DNA of 64,000 bases from Alteromonas_F sp964429915 (lineage in GTDB: Bacteria > Pseudomonadota > Gammaproteobacteria > Enterobacterales > Alteromonadaceae): contig CAYSDZ010000005.1 of assembly GCA_964429915.1 (NCBI GenBank), positions 71,815-135,814 on the forward strand, in the 5' to 3' direction. Both the position numbers and the translations under genes were made by a program. Under the pieces are notes generated by a model that searched no databases, was not told the origin of the DNA, and was given only the letters and a program-made list of their open reading frames with translations. Shown here one piece after another: positions 51,813 to 60,748 of the stretch (its first letter is position 1; each line of letters begins with the position of its first letter).

Positions 51813-52856
51813 ATGGGTGAAAATTTATTAGACATTGCAAAACAACGCATTTTAATTTTAGATGGGGCAATGGGCACCATGATCCAGCGCCATAAACTGG
51901 AAGAAGCCGACTACCGAGGTGAAGAATTTGCTGATTGGCACTGCGATGTTAAAGGCAACAATGATTTGTTATCGATTACGCAGGCCGCGCTGATAAAGCA
52001 AATTCATTGCGATTATCTTAAAGCAGGTGCTGATCTCATCGAAACAAATACCTTTAACGCCACGTCTATAGCGATGGCAGATTACGACATGCAAGCTCAC
52101 TCAAAGGCGATTAATCTGGCAGCAGCTAAAATTGCCAGAGAAGCCGCTGATGAATACACGGCCAAGACGCCTGAAAAGCCTCGATTTGTTGTGGGGGTGT
52201 TAGGTCCTACCAACAGAACGGCTTCAATTTCACCCGATGTAAACGATCCCGGCAAGCGCAATGTTACCTTTGATCAACTGGTTGAAGCTTATACTGAATC
52301 TACATTAGCGCTTATCGAAGGCGGCGTAGATTGTATTATGCTCGAAACCATTTTCGACACACTCAATGCCAAAGCGGCCGCATTTGCCGTAGACACTGCT
52401 TTCGAACAAATAGGTAAAACCTTACCAGTAATGGTTTCAGGTACGATAACCGATGCCTCTGGTCGTACATTGTCGGGACAGACAGCAGAAGCGTTTTACT
52501 ATTCGCTTCGACATGTTAACCCCGTATCGTTTGGTTTAAACTGTGCGATGGGGCCAGATTTATTGCGACAATACGTCGATGAGATAGCACAGGTCGCAGA
52601 GTGCTTGGTTTCTGCACATCCCAATGCAGGCTTACCCAACGAATTTGGCGAATACGACATGACGCCAGACGAAATGGCGAGTCATATTCAAGAATGGTGT
52701 GAAAGTAAATTGGTGAATATTATCGGTGGATGCTGTGGTAGCACGCCTGAGCATATCGCAAAATTGCTTGAATGTTCGCAAGGCTTAGCGCCTCGGCCGC
52801 TCCCGTCCATCGAAACAAAAATGCGCTTGTCGGGTTTAGAGCCCTTTATTCATTAA
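51813..52856 (+). CDS. Methionine synthase, homocysteine-binding part
   Basis: 347 aa Zn-dependent homocysteine S-methyltransferase domain. LDGAMGTMIQRH opens the barrel, and the zinc Cys are in FGLNCAMGPDL and IIGGCCGSTPEHI. It equals the N-terminal domain of MetH and ends with a clean TAA. The remaining MetH domains follow as a separate gene 10 nt later, so this is a natural two-gene MetH. It is two bases after metA. Confidence 0.92.
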   Translation: MGENLLDIAKQRILILDGAMGTMIQRHKLEEADYRGEEFADWHCDVKGNNDLLSITQAALIKQIHCDYLKAGADLIETNTFNATSIAMADYDMQAHSKAINLAAAKIAREAADEYTAKTPEKPRFVVGVLGPTNRTASISPDVNDPGKRNVTFDQLVEAYTESTLALIEGGVDCIMLETIFDTLNAKAAAFAVDTAFEQIGKTLPVMVSGTITDASGRTLSGQTAEAFYYSLRHVNPVSFGLNCAMGPDLLRQYVDEIAQVAECLVSAHPNAGLPNEFGEYDMTPDEMASHIQEWCESKLVNIIGGCCGSTPEHIAKLLECSQGLAPRPLPSIETKMRLSGLEPFIH

Positions 52857-52866
52857 GGTAAACAAA

Positions 52867-55485
52867 GTGAGTTCAGAATTTTCTACATTTGTGAATGTGG
52901 GTGAAAGAACCAATGTCACGGGTTCAGCAATGTTTAAACGCTTGATCTTAGAGGGGGATTACGAAACCGCTCTAGATGTGGCAAAACAGCAAGTTGAAAA
53001 CGGTGCACAAGTGATTGATATCAACATGGACGAAGCCATGTTGGACTCTCAATTAGCCATGACCACTTTCTTGAATCTTATTGCATCCGAGCCAGACATT
53101 AGCCGTGTTCCCATCATGATAGACAGCAGTAAATGGGACGTGATCGAAGCAGGCTTAAAGTGTGTTCAAGGCAAAGCTATTGTTAATTCAATTAGTTTGA
53201 AAGAAGGCAAAGAAAGCTTTGTGCAGCAGGCTAAGCTTATAAAGCGTTATGGTGCGGCAACGGTGGTGATGGCGTTTGATGAAACAGGACAAGCCGATAC
53301 CGAGGCGCGGAAAGTCGAGATTTGCCAACGTAGCTACAAAATACTCACTGAAGAAGTGGGCTTCCCTCCTGAAGATATTATTTTCGACCCCAACATTTTT
53401 GCCGTTGCTACAGGTATTGAAGAGCACAACAATTACGCGGTTGATTTTATCGAAGCAACCCGAACAATTCGAAAAACTTGCCCTTATGCGCATATTTCAG
53501 GTGGCTTATCTAATATATCTTTCTCTTTTAGGGGTAATAACCCAGTGCGTGAAGCCATGCATTCGGTGTTTTTATATCATGCCATTCGAGCGGGTATGGA
53601 TATGGGGATCGTCAATGCAGGTCAGCTTGAAGTCTACGACGAAATTCCCAAAGAACTTCGCGATGCTGTTGAGGATGTGATCTTAAATCGCAATGACGGC
53701 GCAACCGACGCGTTGTTGGAACTTGCGCCCAAGTATCAAGGTGGCGGCAAAGCTCAAGCTAAGGAAGACCTCGGCTGGCGAGAAAATTCAGTTAACAAGC
53801 GTCTGGAATACGCTTTAGTGAAAGGGATCACTGACTACATTATTGATGATACAGAAGAGGCACGAGCTCAAGCAGAAAAACCCTTACATGTAATAGAAGG
53901 TCCATTGATGGACGGAATGAATGTGGTGGGTGACTTATTCGGCGAAGGGAAGATGTTTCTGCCTCAAGTGGTAAAATCGGCTCGCGTAATGAAAAAGGCC
54001 GTTGCTTACTTACAGCCATACATTGAAGCTGAGAAGTCGGGTGGCTCGAAAAGTAATGGGAAAATACTGCTCGCTACGGTAAAAGGCGATGTGCACGATA
54101 TTGGCAAAAACATTGTTGGTGTGGTTTTGCAATGCAACAATTTTGAAGTGATCGATATGGGCGTGATGGTGCCCGCAGCAACTATTTTGAGTACCGCCAA
54201 AGCTGAAGACGTCGATATGATAGGACTGTCGGGTTTGATCACGCCTTCGTTAGATGAAATGGTTCACGTCGCCAAAGAAATGCAACGCCAAGACTTCGAC
54301 ATGCCTTTGTTAATTGGCGGTGCCACGACGTCCAAAGCGCATACCGCGGTCAAGATTGAACAGAATTACGATCATCCGGTTGTTTATGTACCTAATGCTA
54401 GTCGGGCAGTAGGCGTGTGCCAAAAGTTGCTAAATCCAGTCGCAAAGGCAGAGTTTTCCGAGCAACTTTCAGCTGAGTACGACCGAGTTCGCGACCAACA
54501 CGCGAGAAAGCGACCGCGATCTGAAGCGGTATCGCTAGAACAAGCCCGTCAAAATGCATTTGAACCTGATTTCTCGGCACTTCCTGTCAAGCCTAATCAG
54601 CTTGGTGTGACTCCCGTCGAGGCAGATCTCGAAATCTTGAGAGATTACATAGATTGGACGCCATTTTTTCTCACATGGTCCTTAGCAGGTAAATACCCTC
54701 GTATCCTCGATGATGAAATCGTGGGCGAAGAGGCAAAATCTTTATTTAAAGATGCAAACGCCATGCTAGATAACGTAATAAAAAATCAAAGCCTTAAGGC
54801 AAAAGGGGTGGTGGGTCTGTGGCCTGCCGCTCGCATTGAAGACGATATTGAAATTTATGCAGACGAATCTAAGGGCACGCGTTTAGGTACGGCACATCAC
54901 CTTCGTCAACAAACCAAAAAAGACGCATTTTCTAACTATTGCTTGAGCGATTTTATCGCCAAAAAACAGTCAGGTATTAGCGATTATATTGGTGCATTTG
55001 CAGTGACCGCCGGTATTGGCGAAGATGCATTGGCAAAGTCGTTTGAAGATGCAGGTGACGACTACAATGCAATTATGGTTAAAGCGATTGCCGATAGACT
55101 CGCTGAGGCCTTTGCAGAATTCCTGCACGAGCAGGTACGCAAAACCTATTGGGGCTATGCGCCCGATGAAGCGTTAGATAACGATGCTTTAATACGAGAA
55201 AAGTATCAGGGCATTCGACCTGCTCCTGGCTACGCCGCTTGTCCTGAGCACACAGAAAAACAACTGATTTGGGATTTGTTAAGCGCCGAAGAACATACTG
55301 GCATGAAGCTGACGGAAAGTTACGCCATGTACCCAGGCGCATCGGTATCAGGATGGTATTTTGCTCACCCTCAATCCAAATATTTTGCGGTGGCAAAGAT
55401 TCAAGCCGACCAAGTGCACGATTACGCCACGCGAAAAGGATGGTCAATAGAAACGGCGGAACGATGGCTATCCCCCAATATGTAA
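52867..55485 (+). CDS. metH: Methionine synthase, folate/B12/reactivation part
   Basis: 872 aa from GTG 52867, with AAGGTAAAC before it. Residues 1-290 are the methyltetrahydrofolate (pterin) domain (NVGERTNVTGSAMFKRL, then DINMDEAML). Cobalamin is bound near residue 407 by DVHDIGKNIVG, with the axial-ligand His. From about 560 the reactivation domain follows, with RPAPGYAACPEHTEK for S-adenosylmethionine. It works with the preceding homocysteine domain protein to make methionine. The start is not a frameshift remnant: it has its own ribosome site. Confidence 0.93.
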   Translation: MSSEFSTFVNVGERTNVTGSAMFKRLILEGDYETALDVAKQQVENGAQVIDINMDEAMLDSQLAMTTFLNLIASEPDISRVPIMIDSSKWDVIEAGLKCVQGKAIVNSISLKEGKESFVQQAKLIKRYGAATVVMAFDETGQADTEARKVEICQRSYKILTEEVGFPPEDIIFDPNIFAVATGIEEHNNYAVDFIEATRTIRKTCPYAHISGGLSNISFSFRGNNPVREAMHSVFLYHAIRAGMDMGIVNAGQLEVYDEIPKELRDAVEDVILNRNDGATDALLELAPKYQGGGKAQAKEDLGWRENSVNKRLEYALVKGITDYIIDDTEEARAQAEKPLHVIEGPLMDGMNVVGDLFGEGKMFLPQVVKSARVMKKAVAYLQPYIEAEKSGGSKSNGKILLATVKGDVHDIGKNIVGVVLQCNNFEVIDMGVMVPAATILSTAKAEDVDMIGLSGLITPSLDEMVHVAKEMQRQDFDMPLLIGGATTSKAHTAVKIEQNYDHPVVYVPNASRAVGVCQKLLNPVAKAEFSEQLSAEYDRVRDQHARKRPRSEAVSLEQARQNAFEPDFSALPVKPNQLGVTPVEADLEILRDYIDWTPFFLTWSLAGKYPRILDDEIVGEEAKSLFKDANAMLDNVIKNQSLKAKGVVGLWPAARIEDDIEIYADESKGTRLGTAHHLRQQTKKDAFSNYCLSDFIAKKQSGISDYIGAFAVTAGIGEDALAKSFEDAGDDYNAIMVKAIADRLAEAFAEFLHEQVRKTYWGYAPDEALDNDALIREKYQGIRPAPGYAACPEHTEKQLIWDLLSAEEHTGMKLTESYAMYPGASVSGWYFAHPQSKYFAVAKIQADQVHDYATRKGWSIETAERWLSPNM

Positions 55486-55700
55486 AGTCCAACATGTAAA
55501 GTAGAGTGTGAATTTGACTGTCGAATTTTGCCTTTCCTTTGTTAAAAAGCGTATCAGTTGTTTATTTTAAAAGATGAGCTGAGTGGCGAGTTTATGGATA
55601 TGCAGTACACTACTCAGCACAATAACTAAGATAAAAACGTTTCACTTCTTAGCTTGTAATCAACAGGCTGAATACGAAACATCAAAACAAAGGGCGGAAA

Positions 55701-57566
55701 ATGAAAACTAAAATGACGCTAGTTGCCTTGGGTGTGAGTGCAGTCTTACTCAGTGCTTGTGGGCAAAAACACGACGACGCTGCAATCAATCAGGCTGAAA
55801 CCGAGCAGGTCACTGTGCCGGTTGAGAACGCATCAAGCGATACTCAATCCGTGGCTGATGAACAAGCCAACGTCTTGTTTGAAACTATTTTTAATGAAAG
55901 GGTAATGCGTAGTCCAATCACGCAAAGTTTTTTGGGAATTAAAGATGACCAAGATAAATGGGACGATTTATCGGAGGCCTTCGCAGAAAAAACACTCGAA
56001 CTGAATAAAATGTATTTGGAGCAAGTCAACGCTATTGATGAATCTGCATTAAGCGCTCAAACAGCGGTCAGTTATCAAATGATGAAGCAAAGCCTCGAAC
56101 AAGAGATCGAGGACTACCAATGGAGAAACTACACTTATCCGGTAAATCAAATGTTTGGTATTCACTCAAGAGTGCCAGCGTTGCTAATCAACCAGCACCC
56201 CATCAGTTCCAAAGACGATGCAGAAGATTATATTGCAAGGCTTCACGGTGTTAAGGCCTTGTTTGATGAAGTGGTTGTAGGCTTGGAGAGACGAGCAGAG
56301 TTGGGTATTTCTGCACCTAAATTTGTATACCCCTACGTGATCAGCGATAGCCAAAACGTCATTAAAGGTGCGCCTTTTGACGACGGTGAAGAGAGCACGT
56401 TGCTTGCTGATTTCACAAAGAAAGTTAATCGCTTAGATCTACCAGAGCAAGAAATTACTCAGCTTGTCGAGCAAGCAAAAGAGGCTTTGGTTGCATCATT
56501 CAAACCCGCTTACGTCAAACTAATACAATCAGTCAACGACCTTGAACGTCAAGCCGACACGAAAGATGGTGTCTGGAAGTTCAATAGGGGGGGAGAGTTC
56601 TACAACAATAGACTTGCCCGCATTACGACTACCTCTATGACATCAGATGAAATTCATCAAGTTGGTTTGAATGAAGTTGCACGTATTCACGACGAAATGC
56701 GTGTGATCATGAAAAAGGTAGGTTTTGAAGGAAACTTACAGGAATTTTTCGAATTTATGCGAACGGATGAGCAATTCTTTTATGACGAGACTGCCGCGGG
56801 TAAAGAGCGCTATCTGTCAGAGGCAACAGCGTTAATTAATACTATGAAAACGCGCTTGGACGAATTGTTTTTGGTAAAACCCAAAGCCGATCTCACGGTG
56901 AAAGCGGTGGAACCGTTCAGAGAAAAATCAGCGGGCAAAGCCTTTTATCAACGCCCTTCAATGGATGGTACGCGCCCGGGTATCTATTATGCCAACCTTT
57001 ACCGCATGAGCGATATGCCCATTTACCAAATGGAGGCATTGGCCTATCACGAGGGTATCCCTGGGCATCATATGCAGCTTGCTATCGCTCAAGAGTTAGA
57101 GGGGATCCCTAAGTTTCGCCGCTTCGGTGGTTATACAGCCTATACAGAGGGCTGGGGTTTATACTCAGAGTTTGTCCCTAAGGAAATTGGCTTATACCAA
57201 GACCCTTACTCAGATTTTGGGCGTCTTGCAATGGAGTTATGGCGCGCGTGTCGCTTAGTTGTTGATACGGGTATTCACGCGATGAAATGGACGCGAGAAC
57301 AAGGTATTGACTACTACGTTAGCAATACACCTAACCCTAAGCCTGATGCAGTTAAAATGGTTGAAAGGCATATAGTGATGCCAGGCCAAGCTACCGCATA
57401 TAAAATAGGCATGCTAAAAATTCTCGAGTTGCGAGAAAAAGCAAAAACAGCGCTAGGTGATAAATTTGACATACGAGAATATCACGATGTGGTACTCAAA
57501 AACGGGCCGGTTCCTTTAAATATACTTGAAGACTACGTTGACCAATATATAGAAAGAAAAATATAG
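55701..57566 (+). CDS. DUF885 family lipoprotein, probable metal-dependent hydrolase
   Basis: 621 aa. A lipoprotein signal ends in LLSACGQK, so Cys20 is the predicted lipidated residue. Near residue 450 is YHEGIPGHHMQLAIA, the HExxH-like metal motif of this family, with YTAYTEGWGLYSE further on giving the second Glu. DUF885 proteins are predicted peptidases or carboxypeptidase-like enzymes at the cell envelope; substrate unknown. It has its own 200-nt leader with no named operator. Confidence 0.88.
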   Translation: MKTKMTLVALGVSAVLLSACGQKHDDAAINQAETEQVTVPVENASSDTQSVADEQANVLFETIFNERVMRSPITQSFLGIKDDQDKWDDLSEAFAEKTLELNKMYLEQVNAIDESALSAQTAVSYQMMKQSLEQEIEDYQWRNYTYPVNQMFGIHSRVPALLINQHPISSKDDAEDYIARLHGVKALFDEVVVGLERRAELGISAPKFVYPYVISDSQNVIKGAPFDDGEESTLLADFTKKVNRLDLPEQEITQLVEQAKEALVASFKPAYVKLIQSVNDLERQADTKDGVWKFNRGGEFYNNRLARITTTSMTSDEIHQVGLNEVARIHDEMRVIMKKVGFEGNLQEFFEFMRTDEQFFYDETAAGKERYLSEATALINTMKTRLDELFLVKPKADLTVKAVEPFREKSAGKAFYQRPSMDGTRPGIYYANLYRMSDMPIYQMEALAYHEGIPGHHMQLAIAQELEGIPKFRRFGGYTAYTEGWGLYSEFVPKEIGLYQDPYSDFGRLAMELWRACRLVVDTGIHAMKWTREQGIDYYVSNTPNPKPDAVKMVERHIVMPGQATAYKIGMLKILELREKAKTALGDKFDIREYHDVVLKNGPVPLNILEDYVDQYIERKI

Positions 57567-57606
57567 AAAGCAAACAAAGCTAGTGATTAAGTAAGACTTA
57601 CTTACA

Positions 57607-57640
57607 AGGCCGCTTTTAAAAAAGGCGGCTGTTTTGTTTT
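57607..57640 (+). terminator. Terminator after the DUF885 gene
   Basis: GGCCGCTTTTAAAAAAGGCGGC forms a hairpin with one bulge, in two halves GCCGCTTTT and AAAAGGCGGC, followed by GTTTTGTTTTT. It ends just where the repeat element starts. Confidence 0.65.
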
Positions 57641-57906
57641 TATACCCGTTCCACCTCAACATGCTCGTTTCAGAGCTATCACAGCGTTTTTGTGGCAAGG
57701 CATACTTGAGAAGGAATGTGGTTAACCTTTTGAACAAGTATAACGCAGTCATAAAAACGCTGTGAAGCTCCCAAGGGCGAAGTCTAAAAGGATTTACTCT
57801 GCGTCAAATTGTTTCGACATGGAACCACCATGCCTTCTCGTATTTTCCTTGTCTAAATCCTTTTATTCGTTCGCTGAATCGAGCATGTTGAGATGGAACG
57901 GGTATA
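57641..57906 (+). repeat. 266-bp structured repeat with 27-bp terminal inverted repeats
   Basis: TATACCCGTTCCACCTCAAC at the left end and its inverse at the right end (27 bp, one mismatch) bound 266 bp. Two further inner pairs occur: CACAGCGTTTTTGTG with CATAAAAACGCTGTG, and AAAAGGATTTA with TAAATCCTTTT. It is the long form of the repeat at 6491-6550. There is no transposase gene; a 60-codon open stretch inside is not supported. It fills most of the 450-nt gap between the DUF885 and YHS genes. Confidence 0.85.
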
Positions 57907-58014
57907 TATTCAAAAAAAACAGACTTTTTGATAATTATTTGTAATTAATCTCGCTAATTCCCTTTCTATTATTCCGACAAAACAATTTCATACATTATTT
58001 TTAGGAACAGCAAT

Positions 58015-58497
58015 ATGAAAATTAAAGCACTTTTCTCAGCAGGAATGTTGGCATTGGGTTTAGCGTTTAGCGCAGTGGCCAATGCAGGCAATATAGAAGT
58101 AAACACCGACGATAACGATGTGGCAGTAGAAGGCTATGATACGGTAGCGTACTTTACACAAAATGCAGCCGTTGAAGGTTCAGCGGAATATACCGCAGTG
58201 CACCATGGTGCCATTTACAAATTTTCCAGTAAGAAAAACCGCGAATTATTTAAAGAAAATCCAGAAAAATATTTACCCGCATACGGTGGTTTCTGTGCTT
58301 ATGGTGTGACCAAATATCGTAAGTTCGATATCGACCCAGAAGCCTTTAAAATTGTTGACGGCAAGCTGTACTTAAACCTTAAGAAAAGTGTACAAAAGCG
58401 TTGGGTTAAAGACCTAGACGATAACATTTCAGAAGGCAACGAAGCGTGGGGCGAGATTGTTTCTCTGACCGACAAAGAACTGAAAGATAAGTTTTAA
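58015..58497 (+). CDS. YHS-domain periplasmic protein
   Basis: 160 aa with a signal peptide (LFSAGMLALGLAFSAVANAG, cleavage after ANA). Then comes a YHS-like domain with VEGYDTVAYFTQ, YKFSSKKNRELFKENPEKYLP and FCAYGVTKYRKFDIDPEAF. YHS domains are associated with metal or heavy-metal binding proteins; here the conserved Tyr-His-Ser is not strict. AGGAAC precedes the ATG. Role unknown. Confidence 0.82.
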   Translation: MKIKALFSAGMLALGLAFSAVANAGNIEVNTDDNDVAVEGYDTVAYFTQNAAVEGSAEYTAVHHGAIYKFSSKKNRELFKENPEKYLPAYGGFCAYGVTKYRKFDIDPEAFKIVDGKLYLNLKKSVQKRWVKDLDDNISEGNEAWGEIVSLTDKELKDKF

Positions 58498-58513
58498 TCA
58501 ACTTTTTAAACTC

Positions 58514-58547
58514 AAAAGGCCTTAAGCAAAACTTAAGGCCTTTTTTA
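58514..58547 (+). terminator. Terminator after YHS gene
   Basis: AAAAGGCCTTAAG and CTTAAGGCCTTTT form a strong stem with a CAAAA loop followed by a T-run. Confidence 0.9.
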
Positions 58548-58656
58548 TTCCAGATTTTTAGCTTTCTATAGTAAACATTAGGTATGATTTTTCAGTTGAA
58601 TTTTCGCTTTTAGCCTTTATGATTAAGCTCCTCAACAAACAGAAAAGGGCAATAAC

Positions 58657-59028
58657 ATGGGATTACTGGACGGATTACTTGGCAATGCTTCGGAGGTGAA
58701 TACTGATGAGGTGGCTGAGGAGCTATCTCCAATTATCGGCGATAGCGAATCGGTCAAACAGGTATTTAAAGTGATCAGGGATATGTTCGTATTTACTGAT
58801 AAACGCCTTATTTTGATTGATAAGCAAGGCATGACCGGCCGCAAAGTTGAATATCATTCTATTCCGTATAAATCCATCACCCAGTTTAAAGTAGAAACAG
58901 CGGGACATTTTGATTTGGACGCAGAGTTAAAAATTTGGATTTCGGGGCAGTCTGAGCCAGTACAAAAAGAGCTAAAAAAAGAGACCGCTGCGGGGATCCA
59001 ACAAACCCTCGCTACTAATATGTTTTAG
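58657..59028 (+). CDS. Bacterial PH-domain protein
   Basis: 123 aa cytoplasmic protein. VFKVIRDMFVFTDKRLILID, HSIPYKSITQFKVETAG and LDAELKIWISGQSEPV match the bacterial pleckstrin-homology fold that is found as a stand-alone oligomer. No signal or membrane part. Its 3' end overlaps the convergent GNAT-like gene by four bases. Function unknown. Confidence 0.8.
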   Translation: MGLLDGLLGNASEVNTDEVAEELSPIIGDSESVKQVFKVIRDMFVFTDKRLILIDKQGMTGRKVEYHSIPYKSITQFKVETAGHFDLDAELKIWISGQSEPVQKELKKETAAGIQQTLATNMF

Positions 59029-60194
59029 CCTACTTGCCCTTTTTTGCACTCAGCCATTGCTTCTTGATTAAATGGCAAGCTCGCAAGTGCACTTTCGTAG
59101 TACGCTTGCATTGCGCCTTGCTCTCTTATCAAGAAGTCATCTACCGCTTGGTGAAAACGCATGTCGAACATACAATGAGATGAACGGCAGATTAATGGTT
59201 CAAATCCTCTTAGCAGTTTATGCTCGCCTTGTGTGCCAGGGTTGAAAAGCGGAAGTTTTTGCTCAATGGCAAATTCAATTCCCTGATAATAACAGCATTC
59301 AAAATGCAAGCAGTCTTTGTCTTGCAAAGCGCCCCAATAGCGTCCGTATAACCCTGTTTTGTCATACAAAAATAACGATGTTCCCAATATTTGCGCTTCG
59401 TCTTTAGCGATGACCACCATGATATTGTCTTGCATGGTTTGAAAGAGTTGCTTAAAAAACGCTTCAGTCAGGTAACCGTGATGCCCACTCCGTTTTAAGT
59501 AGGTTTGTTGATAACATAAATAAAATACATCTCTAACGTCATCGGTGAGAGAGTTCCCAACGATTCGTTCAATGGTGATCCCTTGTTGCGCTTTGGCGCG
59601 CTCCTTTTTGATATCTTTACGTTTTCTCGATTTAAACGTCGCTAAAAATTCATCAAATGAAGCGTACTGCTTATTCCACCATTGAAACTGTACTGAGTAA
59701 CGCGTCGGTGAATGACAGTTACTTAAATGCTGCTTTAGCGAGTCAGTATGAAACAACCAGTGGCAAGACGAGATTGTTTTAGGCTGTTTGAAATAGGTGT
59801 GGATCAGTGTGATTATTGGGGATAAGTCCTCCAATTTCGTTAAAATGCGTTGGCTAGTTACTGGAGTAAAGGGGATAGCTGAAATCCATTTTGGGTAGTA
59901 ATTCAATCCGTGTTGTGCGTAAGCATTCGCCCAACTATGGTCAAATACATATTCTCCGTAACTGTGCGTTTTTTTATAACCGGGTACAAGTGCAAGAAGT
60001 TCATCTTTCTCGTTTTTGACTGATAAAATACAGGTTTGCCATCCTGTATTATCAATGTGAGAATTATTGATAGAACCGCTGTTTTCTAATGCGGCTAAAA
60101 AGTGAAATTGTAAAAAAGGACCTGCATCAACGGCTAAGTCGTCCCATTGCTTTTGCGTAAACTCGTGTATTGTGGTGTGCTCACACACATACAT
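59025..60194 (-). CDS. GNAT-like protein of the COG3146 group
   Basis: 389 aa from ATG 60192-60194, with AAGG upstream; a longer opening to 60278 would add a hydrophobic stretch overlapping recX and is less likely. Visible family parts are FLQFHFLAALENSGS, FKSRKRKDIKKERAKAQQGI, GRYWGALQDKDCLHFECCYYQ and FNPGTQGEHKLLRGF, shared by the group annotated as peptidoglycan-related or GNAT-type acyltransferases. Real substrate unknown. It is divergent from recX with 31 nt between the starts. Confidence 0.82.
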   Translation of the reverse strand: MYVCEHTTIHEFTQKQWDDLAVDAGPFLQFHFLAALENSGSINNSHIDNTGWQTCILSVKNEKDELLALVPGYKKTHSYGEYVFDHSWANAYAQHGLNYYPKWISAIPFTPVTSQRILTKLEDLSPIITLIHTYFKQPKTISSCHWLFHTDSLKQHLSNCHSPTRYSVQFQWWNKQYASFDEFLATFKSRKRKDIKKERAKAQQGITIERIVGNSLTDDVRDVFYLCYQQTYLKRSGHHGYLTEAFFKQLFQTMQDNIMVVIAKDEAQILGTSLFLYDKTGLYGRYWGALQDKDCLHFECCYYQGIEFAIEQKLPLFNPGTQGEHKLLRGFEPLICRSSHCMFDMRFHQAVDDFLIREQGAMQAYYESALASLPFNQEAMAECKKGQVG

Positions 60195-60225
60195 AGATAT
60201 CAACCTTAAATAAAATAGTAATTGT

Positions 60226-60696
60226 ATGACTAACAATAATGATGAAAACGAAAGCAAAATCATCAGACACACTATCACACAACTGCTCTCTAGAAGGGAA
60301 CACGGGTTTCAGGAACTTTTACAAAAATTATCTGCAAAAGGCTTTCTTAAAGACGATGTTTTTCCTGTGTTATCCCAATTTAAAGATGCTGAACTTCAGT
60401 GCGATACGCGTTTCGCTGATATGCATTTAAGATCGGCGATCAGTAAAGGTCAAGGCTACAAACGCATTCAAGAAACATTACGTCAATTGGGAGTGGCTGA
60501 AGAATATACTCAGGCCGTTCTGCAAGAAAGCGAGATAGACTGGTTTGACTTGGCACTGCAAGTTAAACAGAAAAAATTTGGTTCTCAGATCGCGAGTGAT
60601 CCCAAAGTCATTTTGAAACAGCAGCGATTTTTACTTTATCGCGGCTTTTCCCTTGAACAAGTAAAACACGCGCTGACAACCGAGGGTGAATCGTGA
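60226..60696 (+). CDS. recX: RecX, RecA inhibitor
   Basis: 156 aa with three-helix repeats: TQLLSRREHGFQELLQKLSAKGF and later LLYRGFSLEQVKHAL (each read in parts). RecX limits RecA filament growth. In many gammaproteobacteria recX follows recA; here a divergent GNAT-like gene is in that place, and recA is not in the window. No LexA box is seen before it. Confidence 0.9.
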   Translation: MTNNNDENESKIIRHTITQLLSRREHGFQELLQKLSAKGFLKDDVFPVLSQFKDAELQCDTRFADMHLRSAISKGQGYKRIQETLRQLGVAEEYTQAVLQESEIDWFDLALQVKQKKFGSQIASDPKVILKQQRFLLYRGFSLEQVKHALTTEGES

Positions 60697-60748
60697 TACA
60701 TTTGCTCAAAAAATTGTCTGTAATTTAGTACTAAGGACTCAGCATTCA

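Noticed and set aside
52854..52866. metH split as a frameshift or sequencing error
   Set aside because: There is a clean stop, a ribosome site and a GTG start, and the domain boundary is natural. Kept as a real two-gene form, with a check suggested.
57762..57944. Open stretch of 60 codons
   Set aside because: It lies inside the structured repeat element and has no ribosome site or family signs.
60195..60225. LexA box before recX
   Set aside because: No CTGT-N8-ACAG pattern is found in the divergent region.
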